From Halieaceae bacterium (GTDB taxonomy: Bacteria; Pseudomonadota; Gammaproteobacteria; Pseudomonadales; Halieaceae), in assembly GCA_016744355.1 (NCBI GenBank), contig JADGEN010000014.1, positions 1 through 54,515 on the forward strand: a stretch of DNA of 54,515 bases. Reading direction: 5' to 3'. Of the stretch, positions 53,236 to 54,515 are shown in pieces. Positions within the stretch are counted from its first letter, which is position 1. Every line of letters begins with the position of its first letter. The notes under the pieces are model-generated. The model was given only the letters and a program-made list of their open reading frames with translations. It had not been told where the DNA came from and ran no database searches. The position numbers were made by a program, and so were the translations under genes.

Positions 53236-54515
53236 ATGAAGTTGACCAGCTTAAAGCGATACGCAGCTGTAGTTTTTCTTGCTTTACCCATGTTAGCTCA
53301 GGCCCAGATTGTGGCTTTGGACCAGGCTGAGAGTTTGGATAAAAAGCGTTCAGGTTGGCTGCCTTATGCGTTTTCTACCGACTCACTGGATACGGCTATA
53401 GGGGCGGGGTGGTTTTCTGCCGGTACTTTGCAACCACAGGCCAGTCTATTTGCCACGGGGTTTGTCACCGCCAACGATTCTGCGCTGTTTTCAGGCGCGC
53501 TGAACAACTTCAGGTTTGGTGAGAAAAGCCGATTTTTTGCCGACGCTTATCTTCAGGTCAATCGTTTTACCGATCAACGGTTTTATGCTGGCCCCACGAT
53601 TGGTGATGAAGCCCGCCCCGGCTCAAATGATTCCGATGAGGACAGCTATATCACCGGGTCGAGTGACCAGTTAACCCTCGAGACAAATTTCAAATATCGC
53701 CTGCCGATTGGCAGTCTGCGCGATGACCCCCTGGCGGTGTATCGACTTCGCAACGGGCTTGTGGAGTCTGGCCCTGCTGGCGGTGGGCATTGGAATCCTC
53801 TGGAAAATGGACAGACTACGTTGGGTGCCAAGGCGTTTTATAATAATCGCGATTTGTCTGAACTCGTGATTAATCAACTTGGCAACGCCCCGGAAGATGT
53901 CGAGTTGATTGCAAAGACCAATGGTATTAATTTTTGGCTGGAGCACGACAATACCGACTTTCCGCGCAACCCCAGTCGGGGTAGCCGTCAGGTCGTGAAT
54001 GTGTCTCGTGATTTCGGTTGGTTCGACAGTGACGACAGTTGGACCAGTGTTGAGTTCAGCCTATCTAAATACTTTGATCTGGGTACTTCCGCCTGGTTTC
54101 GCCAGCAGGTACTGGCCGTGAACTACTGGACATCCGTCAATACCGACTGGGACGAAAATACCGATGGAACAATAGACCACAATCCGCCCCCTGGGTTTGG
54201 TTCAGAATTGGGCGGCTTCGATCGACTTCGTGGATACGCCTCTCAGCGTTTCAATGATAAAGCTGCTGTACATTACGCCGCCGAACTTCGGCTTATCCCG
54301 CAAATGCAGCCCCTGCACGATCTCCCTATCCTGAACTATTTCCAAATCGACTGGTGGCAGATAGTCCCGTTTGCCGAGGCGGGTAGGGTGAGTGACAAAT
54401 ATAATAGCGATTTGTATTTTGAAGACCTGAAGTGGGATGCCGGCGTGGGTATTCGCTTGATGACTTTCAGGTCTGTGGTGCGACTTGATTTTGCTGTGGG
54501 GGAAGAAGGTGCATC
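53236..54515 (+). CDS. Omp85/BamA-TamA family outer-membrane protein (C-terminus off window)
   Basis: Partial gene: 426 codons to the right edge. Signal peptide (KRYAAVVFLALPMLAQA, cleaved near 23) followed directly by a barrel-like region of alternating aromatic and polar strands (GWFSAGTLQPQASLFATGFV; KSRFFADAYLQVNRF). A D15-type beta-barrel follows, with the loop-6 sequence GFDRLRGYASQRFNDKAA near 335-352, the counterpart of the VRGF/Y motif. No POTRA domains fit in the short segment before the barrel, which places it among the POTRA-less surface-antigen proteins rather than true BamA. Role unknown. Confidence 0.88.
   Translation, partial: MKLTSLKRYAAVVFLALPMLAQAQIVALDQAESLDKKRSGWLPYAFSTDSLDTAIGAGWFSAGTLQPQASLFATGFVTANDSALFSGALNNFRFGEKSRFFADAYLQVNRFTDQRFYAGPTIGDEARPGSNDSDEDSYITGSSDQLTLETNFKYRLPIGSLRDDPLAVYRLRNGLVESGPAGGGHWNPLENGQTTLGAKAFYNNRDLSELVINQLGNAPEDVELIAKTNGINFWLEHDNTDFPRNPSRGSRQVVNVSRDFGWFDSDDSWTSVEFSLSKYFDLGTSAWFRQQVLAVNYWTSVNTDWDENTDGTIDHNPPPGFGSELGGFDRLRGYASQRFNDKAAVHYAAELRLIPQMQPLHDLPILNYFQIDWWQIVPFAEAGRVSDKYNSDLYFEDLKWDAGVGIRLMTFRSVVRLDFAVGEEGA

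Overview
The window looks like a chromosome segment of a Gram-negative, probably marine gammaproteobacterium. The evidence is RdgC, SelU, an RND pump, an Omp85-type barrel, a DUF748 envelope protein, UrcA, SIMPL and DUF4124 proteins, and a tRNA-Phe almost identical to the E. coli one. The Cellvibrionales (Halieaceae or Spongiibacteraceae) are my best guess, from gene content only. No phage, integrase, transposase or CRISPR array was recognised.

Layout. 1-970 (-): start of a steroid-type FAD_binding_2 flavoprotein that runs off the left edge. 997-1110: a composite palindromic repeat. 1269-5643 (+): rdgC, then selU and a flavoprotein-selD fusion (tRNA selenouridine pathway). 5649-13351 (-): RND adaptor and pump, LytTR response regulator, LytS-type kinase, acetyltransferase, small ion channel and ABM-fold protein. 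13480-15356 (-): secreted amidohydrolase and a DUF4124 protein.

15771-35993 is the most distinctive part, a catabolic locus that fits degradation of a steroid or bile-acid side chain. It holds a MaoC hydratase, thiolase, SDR and acyl-CoA ligase, then a paired acyl-CoA dehydrogenase, a TetR regulator, ChsH2-like and ChsH1-like hydratase subunits, an Ltp2-like aldolase, a FATP-type ligase and a 3-ketosteroid delta1-dehydrogenase. Together these could activate, oxidise, hydrate and cleave the side chain and then desaturate ring A. A 1859-residue secreted repeat protein sits in the middle of the locus. A 36-bp perfect palindrome, which also reads as a sigma70-like promoter on both strands, separates the dehydrogenase pair from the TetR gene.

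35998-54515: a YghU-like GST; a second-messenger neighbourhood (SAM-domain nucleotide cyclase/ATPase, cyclopropane fatty acid synthase, cNMP-binding REC-GGDEF protein); tRNA-Phe with its own promoter and terminator; an EamA-type exporter; a methyltransferase; envelope proteins (UrcA, SIMPL, a probable 27-residue membrane peptide, DUF748, DUF4124); an NAD-binding protein; a nucleoside-recognition membrane protein; a tandem universal stress protein behind a possible FNR/ANR box; and the start of an Omp85-family barrel cut by the right edge.
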